NCBI RefSeq assembly: GCF_011174775.1
Contig: NZ_JAANHS010000003.1
Location: 1-64,000 of the forward strand
Reading direction: 5' to 3'
Length of the DNA: 64,000 bases
From: Rhodobacter calidifons
GTDB taxonomy: Bacteria; Pseudomonadota; Alphaproteobacteria; Rhodobacterales; Rhodobacteraceae
A program made the translations under genes and the position numbers. Shown one piece after another: positions 38,958 through 47,095 of the stretch (within the stretch, counting starts at the first letter, position 1; each line of letters opens with the position of its first letter). The notes below the pieces were generated by a model that ran no database searches, was not told the DNA's origin, and worked only from the letters and a program-made list of their open reading frames with translations.

Positions 38958-39476
38958 ATGACGGCATCGCCCGGCACACTTCAGGCCCTGGCTCGGCTGT
39001 ACGAGGCGGTTGCGGCCTTGCGACCCTGGCTCGAAACTGCCGAACAGAAGTCGGCGCTGGCGCAGATCGAGGAAGCGGCGGCGCGGATTGCCGGCCCGCT
39101 TGCACCGGCCGGCTCCGGCATGAAAGAGTTCGACCCGTCGCGGCTGCGCCATTTGCTGGACATCACCGGGCCCGATCTTGCGTCCGAACTGCTGGCCCGT
39201 CTAAGCGAAGACCTGACCGCGACCGAGGCGAAGCTGAACCGGGCTGCCGGCGACCTTGACTGGAAGGCGCTGCGCGAAGGCAGCCATGTGCTGATCTCGC
39301 TTTCCGGCTCGGTCGGGGCCCTGTCCTTGCAGGCGATGGCGGAACGTCTGAACGCCATCGCCCATGCCCGGGACCGGGCGGCGCTTGAACCGCTGATGCC
39401 ACCGCTTGCGGGCGAACTGACTGCGCTGATCGGTCTGATCCGGTCCACCACCCCCCCGGAGGCTCGGCCCGCTTGA
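38958..39476 (+). CDS. Histidine phosphotransfer (HPt) protein, LuxU-like role
   Basis: 172 residues from ATG 38958. An all-helical protein with the HPt pattern at LREGSHVLISLSGSVGALSL; His110 is the likely phosphorylation site (compare 'aH.LKGss..vGa'). N-terminal about 50 residues are an extra helical extension. It would relay phosphate between a hybrid sensor kinase, not present here, and the response regulator, whose start overlaps its stop (ATGA type, 39473-39476). Confidence 0.75.
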   Translation: MTASPGTLQALARLYEAVAALRPWLETAEQKSALAQIEEAAARIAGPLAPAGSGMKEFDPSRLRHLLDITGPDLASELLARLSEDLTATEAKLNRAAGDLDWKALREGSHVLISLSGSVGALSLQAMAERLNAIAHARDRAALEPLMPPLAGELTALIGLIRSTTPPEARPA

Positions 39477-40903
39477 AACCCGCAACGCCCCTGTCCCGCC
39501 CGTCGGTCCTGCTTGTCGAGGACACCCTTTCCCTGCAGATGGTCTATCGGTCGATCCTGGCCACGGCCGGGCACCGGGTGGCTGTTGCCGGAACCGCCGA
39601 GGAGGGGTTGCAGCAATTCCGGGCGCATCGTCCGATGGTGGTGCTGCTGGACCTGATCCTGCCGGATCGCGATGGTCTGGAAGTCATGCGCGACATCCAG
39701 GCAATCCAGCCGGAGACCCGGGTGATCGCGATCACCGCCAACGGATCGGTCAGCCGCGCGGTCGAGGCGATGCGCGCCGGGGCGCATGACTTTCTGGTCA
39801 AGCCTTTTGACGAGGGGCGCTTTCTGTCCGCCGTCCAGAATGCCCTGGCCGAGGCAACCCCGCGCGACACCGGCAAGACCGACGGCCAGGCCGCCACGCG
39901 CGGCCGAGACCCGGCGGAGATTGCCGAAAGTTCCGGCTTCATCGGCTCTTCCGACGCGATGAAACGCATCCACATGACCATCGGCTCGGTCGCGCGGTCG
40001 ATGGCGACCGTGTTCATCACCGGCGAAAGCGGCACCGGGAAAGAGCTTTGCGCGCTGGCCGTCCATGCCAATTCCAACCGGGCCAATGGGCCGTTCATCG
40101 CGCTGAACTGCGGCGCGATTCCGCAGGACCTGCTGGAATCGGAAGTCTTCGGCCACATGAAGGGCAGTTTCACCGGCGCGATCTCGGACAAGCAGGGGGC
40201 CGCGCAGGCGGCGGATGGCGGCACCCTGTTCCTGGACGAGATCTGCGAAATGGCCCCGGCCCTGCAAACCAAGCTCTTGCGCTTCCTGCAAACCTCGACC
40301 GTCCAGCCGGTCGGCGCCACCCGGCCGCGCAAGGTCAACGTCCGCATCGTCTGCGCGACCAACCGCGATCCGCTGGACGCCGTGCGTCGCGGGCATTTCC
40401 GCGAGGATCTGTACTACCGGCTCTATGTCGTGCCGATCCACATGCCGCCCCTGCGCGAGCGCGGACAGGACATCATCGAGATCGCCGAGGCCGCGCTTGC
40501 CCGCTTTGCCCAGGAAGAGGGGCGCGAGTTCCACGGGCTCGACCCCGCCACCCGCGCGCTGATGCTGTCCCTGCCCTGGCCGGGGAATGTCCGTCAGCTG
40601 TTGAACGTCATGCGCAACGTGGTGGTGCTGAACCAGGGCGGCTGGGTCACGCCCGACATGCTGCCTCCGGGCCTGGCCGAGGAAGGGCGCCCCGCCGAAC
40701 CACCATCGCCGCCGATGGCCGCGCCCGATGCGCTTGGCACCGACAGCCTGCTGGGCCTGCCGCTGGCCGAGGCCGAACGCCGGCTGATCGAGGCCACGCT
40801 TGCCATGCATGGCGGCTCGATCCCCAAGGCGGCGCGGGTGCTGGATGTGTCGCCCTCGACGCTCTACCGGAAGATCGAGGCCTGGAACGCAAAGGCCAGC
40901 TAG
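39473..40903 (+). CDS. Sigma-54-dependent response regulator, LuxO/NtrC type
   Basis: 476 residues in three parts. Receiver domain 10-125 with Asp60 (VVLLDLILPDRDG) and Lys110. AAA+ domain about 155-390: Walker A GESGTGKE (184-191), sigma-54 contact loop GSFTGA (231-236, usually GAFTGA), Walker B GGTLFLDEI, arginine finger region REDLYYRL. C-terminal Fis-type HTH (AEAERRLIEATLAMHGGSI, AARVLDVSPSTLYRKI). Overlaps the HPt gene by four bases, as a signalling pair. Target genes unknown. Converges on ugd with a 4-base overlap. Confidence 0.92.
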   Translation: MKPATPLSRPSVLLVEDTLSLQMVYRSILATAGHRVAVAGTAEEGLQQFRAHRPMVVLLDLILPDRDGLEVMRDIQAIQPETRVIAITANGSVSRAVEAMRAGAHDFLVKPFDEGRFLSAVQNALAEATPRDTGKTDGQAATRGRDPAEIAESSGFIGSSDAMKRIHMTIGSVARSMATVFITGESGTGKELCALAVHANSNRANGPFIALNCGAIPQDLLESEVFGHMKGSFTGAISDKQGAAQAADGGTLFLDEICEMAPALQTKLLRFLQTSTVQPVGATRPRKVNVRIVCATNRDPLDAVRRGHFREDLYYRLYVVPIHMPPLRERGQDIIEIAEAALARFAQEEGREFHGLDPATRALMLSLPWPGNVRQLLNVMRNVVVLNQGGWVTPDMLPPGLAEEGRPAEPPSPPMAAPDALGTDSLLGLPLAEAERRLIEATLAMHGGSIPKAARVLDVSPSTLYRKIEAWNAKAS

Positions 40904-42204
40904 CGACCGACCCCGACATAGGCGGTGAACCCGGCCGCGCGCACTTCGGCCGGATCATAGATGTTGCGCAGGTCGGCCATCTGCGGGGTTGCCATCTTGC
41001 GCGCCAGCTTGGCCAGGTCGAGGCCGCGGAACTCGTTCCATTCGGTCAGAAGGACCACGAGGTCGGCATCGTTGGCGGCCTGATAGGGATTGTCGATCCA
41101 TTTCACGCCCGGCAAGAGCGCCTCGCCCTCATGCCTGCCCTGGGGATCGCTGACCCGGACCTTCGCCCCCCCGCCCACCAGCGCCGGGATGATGGTCAGC
41201 GAGGGCGCCTCGCGCATGTCGTCGGTGTTGGGCTTGAAGGTGACGCCAAGGACCGCGATGGTCTTGTCGCGGAGCACCCCGCCGCAGAGATCGACGATCT
41301 TGTCGATCATCCGGCGCTTCACTTCCTCGTTGACCTTGATGACCGTCTCGACGATCTGGATCGGCGCGGCATGTTCCTGTCCGATACGGGCCAGGGCCTT
41401 GGTATCCTTTGGAAAACAGCTTCCGCCGTAGCCGGGGCCGGCGTGCAGGAACTTGTCGCCGATGCGCCCGTCCATGCCGATGCCCCTGGCCACCGTCTTC
41501 ACATCCGCGCCGACCTTCTCGCACAGGGCGGCGATCTCGTTGATGAAGGTGATCTTGGTCGCAAGGAAGGCGTTGGCGGCGTATTTGATCAGCTCGGCGC
41601 TTTCCAGTCCGGTGTAGACCATGGGAAACTCGCGCAGGGACAACGGGCGGTAAAGTTCGGCCATCACCTTGCGCGCCTTTGGCGTCTCGACGCCCACCAC
41701 CACGCGGTCGGGATGCATGAAATCGTCGATCGCCGCGCCTTCGCGCAGGAATTCCGGGTTCGAGGCGACGTCGAAGGCGGCCGCCGGATTGGCCTCGCGG
41801 ATCGCCGCGGCCACCTTGCGGTTGGTGCCGACCGGCACGGTGGACTTGGTGACCACCACCGCATAGCCCGTCAGGGCCCTTCCGATCTCGGCCGCCGCGG
41901 CCATGACATAGGTCAGGTCTGCATGCCCGTCGCCGCGCCGTGTCGGCGTGCCGACCGCAATGAACACCGCGTCGGCGCCATCGACGGCTGCGGCAAGTTC
42001 GGTCGTGAAGCTCAGCCGCCCGGCGCTGGTGTTCTTGGCGATCAGCGCCTCTAGGCCCGGCTCGAAGATGGGCACCTCGCCCTGGTTCAGCCGCGCGATC
42101 TTGCCCGCGTCGCGATCGACACAGACCACCTCGTGCCCGAAATCCGAAAAGCAGGCGCCAGAGACCAGCCCGACATACCCTGTCCCGATCATCGCGATGC
42201 GCAT
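40900..42204 (-). CDS. ugd: UDP-glucose 6-dehydrogenase
   Basis: 434 residues. Oxidises UDP-glucose twice with NAD to UDP-glucuronate for capsule, exopolysaccharide or lipid decoration. N-terminal MRIAMIGTGYVGL nucleotide-binding motif, VGTPTRRGDGHADL, STVPVGT, and GYGGSCFPKD with the catalytic Cys263. C-terminal VLGVTFKPNTDDMREAPS. Length fits the family. No other polysaccharide genes are adjacent. Confidence 0.95.
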   Translation of the reverse strand: MRIAMIGTGYVGLVSGACFSDFGHEVVCVDRDAGKIARLNQGEVPIFEPGLEALIAKNTSAGRLSFTTELAAAVDGADAVFIAVGTPTRRGDGHADLTYVMAAAAEIGRALTGYAVVVTKSTVPVGTNRKVAAAIREANPAAAFDVASNPEFLREGAAIDDFMHPDRVVVGVETPKARKVMAELYRPLSLREFPMVYTGLESAELIKYAANAFLATKITFINEIAALCEKVGADVKTVARGIGMDGRIGDKFLHAGPGYGGSCFPKDTKALARIGQEHAAPIQIVETVIKVNEEVKRRMIDKIVDLCGGVLRDKTIAVLGVTFKPNTDDMREAPSLTIIPALVGGGAKVRVSDPQGRHEGEALLPGVKWIDNPYQAANDADLVVLLTEWNEFRGLDLAKLARKMATPQMADLRNIYDPAEVRAAGFTAYVGVGR

Positions 42205-42290
42205 GCCGCTGCCCCTTCCAGACTGGCGGCATGTCTATGCAGCCCGGCCCAGGGTGTCAAATCCCCGGGCCGGGGCGAGTGGTCAACGGC

Positions 42291-42662
42291 TCAGGGTCGC
42301 TCGGGTTTCGGATGGCGGGCCTTCACGCGGGCCACCGCGTCAAGCCAGGCCTCCTGGCTGACCTCGCCGCGCTGCCAGCGGAAGAACAGCGGGTCCGCCT
42401 CGGCGGCCAGGGCCAGGCGCACGGTTTCGTCGCGCTGGGCAAGCGCGGCCGCATGCGCTGCTTCTGCCGCCTCTGCCATGGCCTCGGGGGTCGGGGCCTC
42501 CGGTCTGGCCGGACTGCGGGCCACCCATTTCCCGCGCGCGGTGCGGCGATGCGCGGCCAGGAACGCGACTGTCAGGCCCTCGACCGGCTCGCTCCCCTCG
42601 CGCGGGGCCTCGCCGATCCACCCCGGGATGCCGTCTTCGGTGAACAGGACGTGCAGGATCAT
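42291..42662 (-). CDS. Small phage-type protein downstream of the tail-fibre-like gene
   Basis: 123 residues from ATG 42662 (MILHVLFTEDGIPGWIGE). Ala/Glu-rich middle; the end DPLFFRWQRGEVSQEAWLDA and KARHPKPE resembles the C-terminus of small proteins that accompany phage tail-fibre genes. It starts one base after the DUF2793 gene ends, so they form an operon. Possible chaperone or tail accessory; unproven. Confidence 0.65.
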   Translation of the reverse strand: MILHVLFTEDGIPGWIGEAPREGSEPVEGLTVAFLAAHRRTARGKWVARSPARPEAPTPEAMAEAAEAAHAAALAQRDETVRLALAAEADPLFFRWQRGEVSQEAWLDAVARVKARHPKPERP

Positions 42663-42663
42663 G

Positions 42664-44874
42664 TCAGTAGTCGCTTTCGATATAGAGGCCCATCGTCGCA
42701 AAGCCGATGACCGAGTTGGTGCCGCCGACGCTGATGTAGCCGTAGGGCGTCAGAAGCTGCGTGGCAGACGGCAGGTCGGTGGTGACTGTTCCCGTGGCCA
42801 CAGCACCCGATACGAGGTTCGTCACTTCGTAGCCCAGCGACTGCGTGGTGCCGGGCGGCGCAAAGAGGGCAATCTCGTAGACCGCGGTCCGGTCGGCGTT
42901 CGGTTTGGGAAAGCCCGACCCCAGGTCGATCTTCGTCGCTGTTCCGCTTCCGTCGTTGTGCATGAACTGGATGTTCGTGTCGCCGGCGTCATAGCCCATG
43001 CCGCAGATGTTGGTCAGCGTGGACGGGTTGACGTCTGACGGCGCGGAAGCCGATCCGCGCATGCCGACAAAGACCCGGTGCGTGCTGGTGGCGACCCCTG
43101 TTGCCGGACCCCAGCGCCAGACGAGGTGGAAGCCGCCCAGTTCGGCGGAAGGCCCGCCAAGCGTCCACTGCAAGGCGTTTCCGCGCAGACCGGCCACCGC
43201 CGTAGTGGATGCAGTTGTCACCAACCATGACCGCCTGCGCATGTAGTTGTGCAGGTTCGAGGTGCCGACGTTCTCGGATGTGGCGGTGCCCGTCCCGGTC
43301 ATGGCAATGCCGACCGCCGTATCCGTGCCGCCGTTTCCGGCAGCCATGAACATGCCGATCTTGTTGCGGGCAAAGGACGGCTGCAACGCGCTGTCCAGAC
43401 CGCTCGGTCCCATGAAGGCCGGCATGGACCGCCCTCCGACCTTGCGGCCGAACAGCTTCACCCCGTCTGCTGCCGGAACGGCAGGCGTCGCAATGGTCGG
43501 CAGGCGCAGCTGTCCGCCCTCGATCTCCACGTCCGCCGCGCCGCCGAAGCTGCCGGCATCGTTGAACTGGACCGTGCCAGAGGCTCCTCCGGGCGATCCG
43601 CCGCCACCGCCGGGCGGTGCGGCCCAGGTGCCATCGGCGCGCAGGAAATTGGTCGTCCCCCCGCCCGAGGCCGGAGCCAGGCCCTTCGCCCCGCTGGTGA
43701 AGGTGTCCAGCAGCGCCGTGGCCTGCGTGCCCGTCAGATCCTCCGGATCGCCGCTGCCCGCGCTTGACCGCCCCTTCAGCGTGCCCGAGGCCATGTCGGC
43801 CAGCTTCGCGTTCGTCACCACATCGTTCGCAATCGTTGTCGCGCCATCGCCTGTCGAGGTGACATCGCCGCTGTGGTTCGGGTGCGCGTAGTTGTTCGCC
43901 CCGTCCGCCACGTTCAGGATGGCGCGCGCCTGTGCGGGCGTCAGCACCTCCGGCGCGCCCGTCCCTGCCGAGTCCCGGCCGAGGAAGCTGTTCGTCGCGA
44001 TGTTCGCAAGCTTGTCCAGGGTCACCGCGCCCGCGTCGATCGTCCAGATCGTCCCCGCACCCGACACCGTGATGTCGCCCTTGTCGCCGTCGCTGACACC
44101 GCCGCCGCCGCCACCGCCGACGACCTGGGTCACGCCGGCGCTGCGCACCTTCACCTCGCCGGTGGTGGTGTTCAGCCACAGCGTGCCGTCAACCGGCGCG
44201 GCGGGATCGCTTGCCTGACCGCCCAGATGCAGAGGCTGCGGCAGGGTCACCTCTCCGGTCGCCGCGTCCGAGATCAGCGCGACCGACCAGCTTCCACCAT
44301 CGGCGCTGACCTTGACGCTGAAATCGTCCGCCCCCGCCGTGCCCATCTCGGCCCGTCCCCCGAAGCCCGTCTGGAACAGAAGGCTCGCCGTGTCCGAGGC
44401 CGCGGCCTTGTTCAGCTTCAGCTGGTGCCCCGATCCCGCATGGTTCAGCAGCGTCGCAGGAGAGGACACCGCCAGCCGGTTCGTGGCATCCGGCGTGGCC
44501 GAGACGCCCAGCCGCCCCACCGTGAACGGCCCGTCCGACAGCGCGATCCAGGTCAGGCCGTTGTAGAAGGCCATCTGGCTTTCCGCCATCACATAGGCCT
44601 GCCAGCCCGGCAGCGGCTGCGTGAACTGCCAGCCCGCCTCGGTGAACATGGCGATCCGCCCCGCCTGCCCGGTCCAGGGGCCGGTCGCACCTGCCGCCAC
44701 GATGTGCCGGTCACCGATGGCGGGCAGCGCGGGCGGGGTGGTCAGGGTCCGGTTGATGACCGCAAGCTGCACGATCAGGTCCAGCTTCACCAGGGCCTCG
44801 TTGTGGGTGACATGCTTCTGCGCCTGCGCCGGAAGGATCAGGGGCAGCGACAGGATCGTCGTATCGTCGGGCAT
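42664..44874 (-). CDS. DUF2793 tail-fibre-like protein
   Basis: 736 residues from ATG 44874, with GGAGG eight bases before it. The N-terminal 110 residues are DUF2793 (LPLILPAQAQKHVTHNEALV, GDRHIVAAGATGPWTGQAG, then MAFYNGLTWIALSD), a domain of phage and gene-transfer-agent (GTA) tail proteins. The middle (about 230-430) holds fibre-like repeats (TLKGRSSAGSGDPEDLTG; FLRADGTWAAP) and Gly-rich hinges; the C-terminal 300 residues may be the receptor-binding head. No other structural phage gene is nearby, which suits the unlinked fibre genes reported for Rhodobacterales GTAs. Prophage remnant is the alternative. Confidence 0.8.
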   Translation of the reverse strand: MPDDTTILSLPLILPAQAQKHVTHNEALVKLDLIVQLAVINRTLTTPPALPAIGDRHIVAAGATGPWTGQAGRIAMFTEAGWQFTQPLPGWQAYVMAESQMAFYNGLTWIALSDGPFTVGRLGVSATPDATNRLAVSSPATLLNHAGSGHQLKLNKAAASDTASLLFQTGFGGRAEMGTAGADDFSVKVSADGGSWSVALISDAATGEVTLPQPLHLGGQASDPAAPVDGTLWLNTTTGEVKVRSAGVTQVVGGGGGGGVSDGDKGDITVSGAGTIWTIDAGAVTLDKLANIATNSFLGRDSAGTGAPEVLTPAQARAILNVADGANNYAHPNHSGDVTSTGDGATTIANDVVTNAKLADMASGTLKGRSSAGSGDPEDLTGTQATALLDTFTSGAKGLAPASGGGTTNFLRADGTWAAPPGGGGGSPGGASGTVQFNDAGSFGGAADVEIEGGQLRLPTIATPAVPAADGVKLFGRKVGGRSMPAFMGPSGLDSALQPSFARNKIGMFMAAGNGGTDTAVGIAMTGTGTATSENVGTSNLHNYMRRRSWLVTTASTTAVAGLRGNALQWTLGGPSAELGGFHLVWRWGPATGVATSTHRVFVGMRGSASAPSDVNPSTLTNICGMGYDAGDTNIQFMHNDGSGTATKIDLGSGFPKPNADRTAVYEIALFAPPGTTQSLGYEVTNLVSGAVATGTVTTDLPSATQLLTPYGYISVGGTNSVIGFATMGLYIESDY

Positions 44875-45124
44875 CAGAAACCTCCGGAGATCGCCTTGGC
44901 CCGCGACCCTAGGAAGGCTTCGTTCACGTCGGCTGAGCAGACCGCACGGCCCCGTCCGAACCCGCGCAACACCAGAACCCGGGCGTACCTCGGCAAGACC
45001 CGCCGTCTGGCCTTGGCCCTTCGCCAGGCGCTCCGACCTCGGGCAGCCGACGGTCCGCCCCGGCGGAGCTTTCGTCCGGCGTGACAGGTGCATGGCGGGC
45101 GATCACGCCCGCAATGCGCCGGGC

Positions 45125-46018
45125 TCAGGGTTCCGGCTGCGGCGGAATCCGCCCTTTCCTGGCCTCGGCCCAGGTGTTCAGGCTGACCGCCCCCACGATC
45201 AGCGCGCCGCCCAGGATCACGAAGCCGTCCACCGCCTCGCCGAAGACCAGCGCCCCCAGAAGCGTCGCCCAGAGGATCTGGAGGAACGTCACCGGCTGCG
45301 TCACCGCCAGAGGCGCCGCCCTGAAGGCCCGGGTCATCGTGTAGTGCCCCAGCGTCGCCAGCGCCGCGACCCCGGCCAGCCAGGCCAGCTGCTCGGCGCT
45401 GACCGGCTGCCAGACCCACCATGCGATCGGCGCCAGCCCGATTGCCACCGTCACCGACAGGACCGCGACCACCACGCTTGCCGGGGCCATCGCGCTCAGC
45501 CGCTTGGCGAAGATGTAGCTGATCGCAAAACAGAGCGTCGCCGCCAGCTGGGACAGGTGGCCGGGCGTGATCTCGCGCAGGCCGGGCCGCAGGACGACCA
45601 GTGCCCCGAGAAGCGCCACCATGATGCTGACCAGCCGACCACGCCCCAAACCTTCTCCCAGCAGCAGGCCGGCGATCACCAGCACGATCACCGGATTGAG
45701 GAACCCGATCGCTGCCATCTCGGCCACCGGCACCCGGGCCATGGCCCAGAACCAGAAGATCACCGCCGCGACATGCAGGCCCCCGCGCCAGAGGAACAGG
45801 GGCCAGATCCCCTCGGGCAGCCGCGTGCCTCGCATCGCCCACAGTGCCGGGACCAGGAAGGTCAGGCCGAAGGCAAAGCGGATGAACGCCGACTGCGCTG
45901 CCGGAAGGTCGGTTCCCAGATGCCGCACGATCCCGTTGACCCCGACGAAGGCCAGCGTGGTGGCCAGCATCCACAAGACCCCTTCCACGGGGCGGCCAAG
46001 ATCCGACATCGCGCGCAT
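45125..46018 (-). CDS. DMT superfamily (EamA) transporter
   Basis: 297 residues; ATG 46009 (MSDLGRPVEG) is three codons later. Ten helices in two EamA repeats, with ALLGALVVLRPG closing the first and QPVTFLQILWATLLGALVFGE in the second. Exporter of unknown substrate; RarD/RhaT-like relatives move amino acids or drugs. It follows argO with 21 bases between, so may be co-transcribed with it. About 250 bases downstream separate it from the tail-fibre gene; nothing notable is seen there. Confidence 0.87.
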   Translation of the reverse strand: MRAMSDLGRPVEGVLWMLATTLAFVGVNGIVRHLGTDLPAAQSAFIRFAFGLTFLVPALWAMRGTRLPEGIWPLFLWRGGLHVAAVIFWFWAMARVPVAEMAAIGFLNPVIVLVIAGLLLGEGLGRGRLVSIMVALLGALVVLRPGLREITPGHLSQLAATLCFAISYIFAKRLSAMAPASVVVAVLSVTVAIGLAPIAWWVWQPVSAEQLAWLAGVAALATLGHYTMTRAFRAAPLAVTQPVTFLQILWATLLGALVFGEAVDGFVILGGALIVGAVSLNTWAEARKGRIPPQPEP

Positions 46019-46039
46019 CCGGCGACAGAAGCCGATGGC

Positions 46040-46642
46040 TCAGCCAAAGGCAAGCCCCGCCGCGATGGCCCACATCGTCACCCCGACACCGACCTCCAGC
46101 CAGACCCAGGCCGCGGGCCGCGCGAAGACGGGTGCCAGGAGTCGCGCCCCGAAGCCCAGCACGGCGAAGAAGCTGAACGACGCGCAGGCCGCCGCCACCC
46201 CGAACACTGCCTGGTGTGGCGCATACTGGGCCGAGATCGACCCGATCAGCACCACCGTGTCCAGATAGACATGCGGGTTGGCCCAGGTCAGCATCAGACA
46301 GGTCGCAAGCACCTTGCCCAGCGAGGCCGGCGCTGCCTCCGACGGTTGCAGCGCCTCTCCTCCGCGCAGCGCCGTCCGGAACCGCAGCACCCCGTAGACC
46401 AGCAGGAACACCACACCCGACCAGCGCATCGCCCCTGCGAACCACGGGACCGCCGCCGACAACGCGCCGAACCCCGTCACGCCCGCCCCGATCAGCACCG
46501 CATCCGACAGCGCGCAGACCGCCACCACCGGCCCGACATGTTCCCGCCGAAGGCCCTGTCGCCGCACGAAGGCATTCTGCGCCCCGATCGCCAGGATCAG
46601 GGACAAGGCCACCAGATAGCCGTTCCCCGCCGCTTCAAGCAT
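46040..46642 (-). CDS. argO: LysE/ArgO family basic amino acid exporter
   Basis: 200 residues, six membrane helices. Family marks: LSLILAIGAQNAFVRRQGLRREH near the N-terminus and WANPHVYLDTVVLIGS in the second half. Exports arginine/lysine to avoid build-up. The start overlaps the end of the ACT-domain frame by eight bases, implying coupled translation. The divergent LysR gene would be its activator (ArgP), but it is frameshifted. Confidence 0.88.
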   Translation of the reverse strand: MLEAAGNGYLVALSLILAIGAQNAFVRRQGLRREHVGPVVAVCALSDAVLIGAGVTGFGALSAAVPWFAGAMRWSGVVFLLVYGVLRFRTALRGGEALQPSEAAPASLGKVLATCLMLTWANPHVYLDTVVLIGSISAQYAPHQAVFGVAAACASFSFFAVLGFGARLLAPVFARPAAWVWLEVGVGVTMWAIAAGLAFG

Positions 46643-47018
46643 CCGACAGAGCCCGCAATGCCACCATCGCGTCCCACCGCCGGTCCCACGGCACGAACAG
46701 ATGGTCGTGGTGATAGCCCGCGACCACGTTGCAGCTGATCCCCTCCCGGCCCAGCGCCCCCGCGAAGGCCGCCGTCAGCCCCACCGCCGCAAGGTCCGAC
46801 TGCACCGTCAGGCTGATCCGCGCCTAGGGGTCCGACACCATCCCCGCCGCACGCATCTCGGCCAGGGGCGCGATCACGGTCAGGCCCTCGGCTTCGGCCA
46901 CAGTCGCAAAGGGTTCGACCCTCAGCGCTTCCCCGGCCCGGACCGCAATGCCATAGGGCTCGGGGTGCAGGACCGGCTCCATCGTCGCCAGCAGGACCTT
47001 CAGATCGCTTTCCACCAT
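46635..47018 (-). pseudogene. ACT-domain protein with in-frame TAG
   Basis: From ATG 47018 the frame reads MVESDLKVLLATMEPVLHPE to AAGMVSDP, then TAG (46826-46824), then continues in the same frame (ARISLTVQSDLAAVGLTAA ... GISCNVVAGYHHDHLFVPWD) to TGA at 46637-46635: 127 codons. The downstream half is the well-conserved part of the COG3603-type ACT family, so a single nonsense change, perhaps TGG to TAG, has split the gene. The family is a putative small-ligand (amino acid) sensor. Sequencing error is the other explanation. Confidence 0.85.
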
Positions 47019-47095
47019 GGGACTCTCCGCGTCTCCCTTGACCTAGGGCCCGCAACCGCGAAACTCCAAGTAATCTTCCTGTCTGCGATTTAGCC

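Noticed and set aside
42291-44874. Full prophage or integrated island
   Set aside because: No integrase, terminase, portal, capsid or tRNA-end duplication is found; tRNA-Ala is 24 kb away with intact surroundings.
46824-46826. Recoding of the in-frame TAG (pyrrolysine or programmed readthrough)
   Set aside because: No pyrrolysine machinery is expected in this lineage and no downstream stem typical of readthrough is seen; a nonsense mutation or error is simpler.
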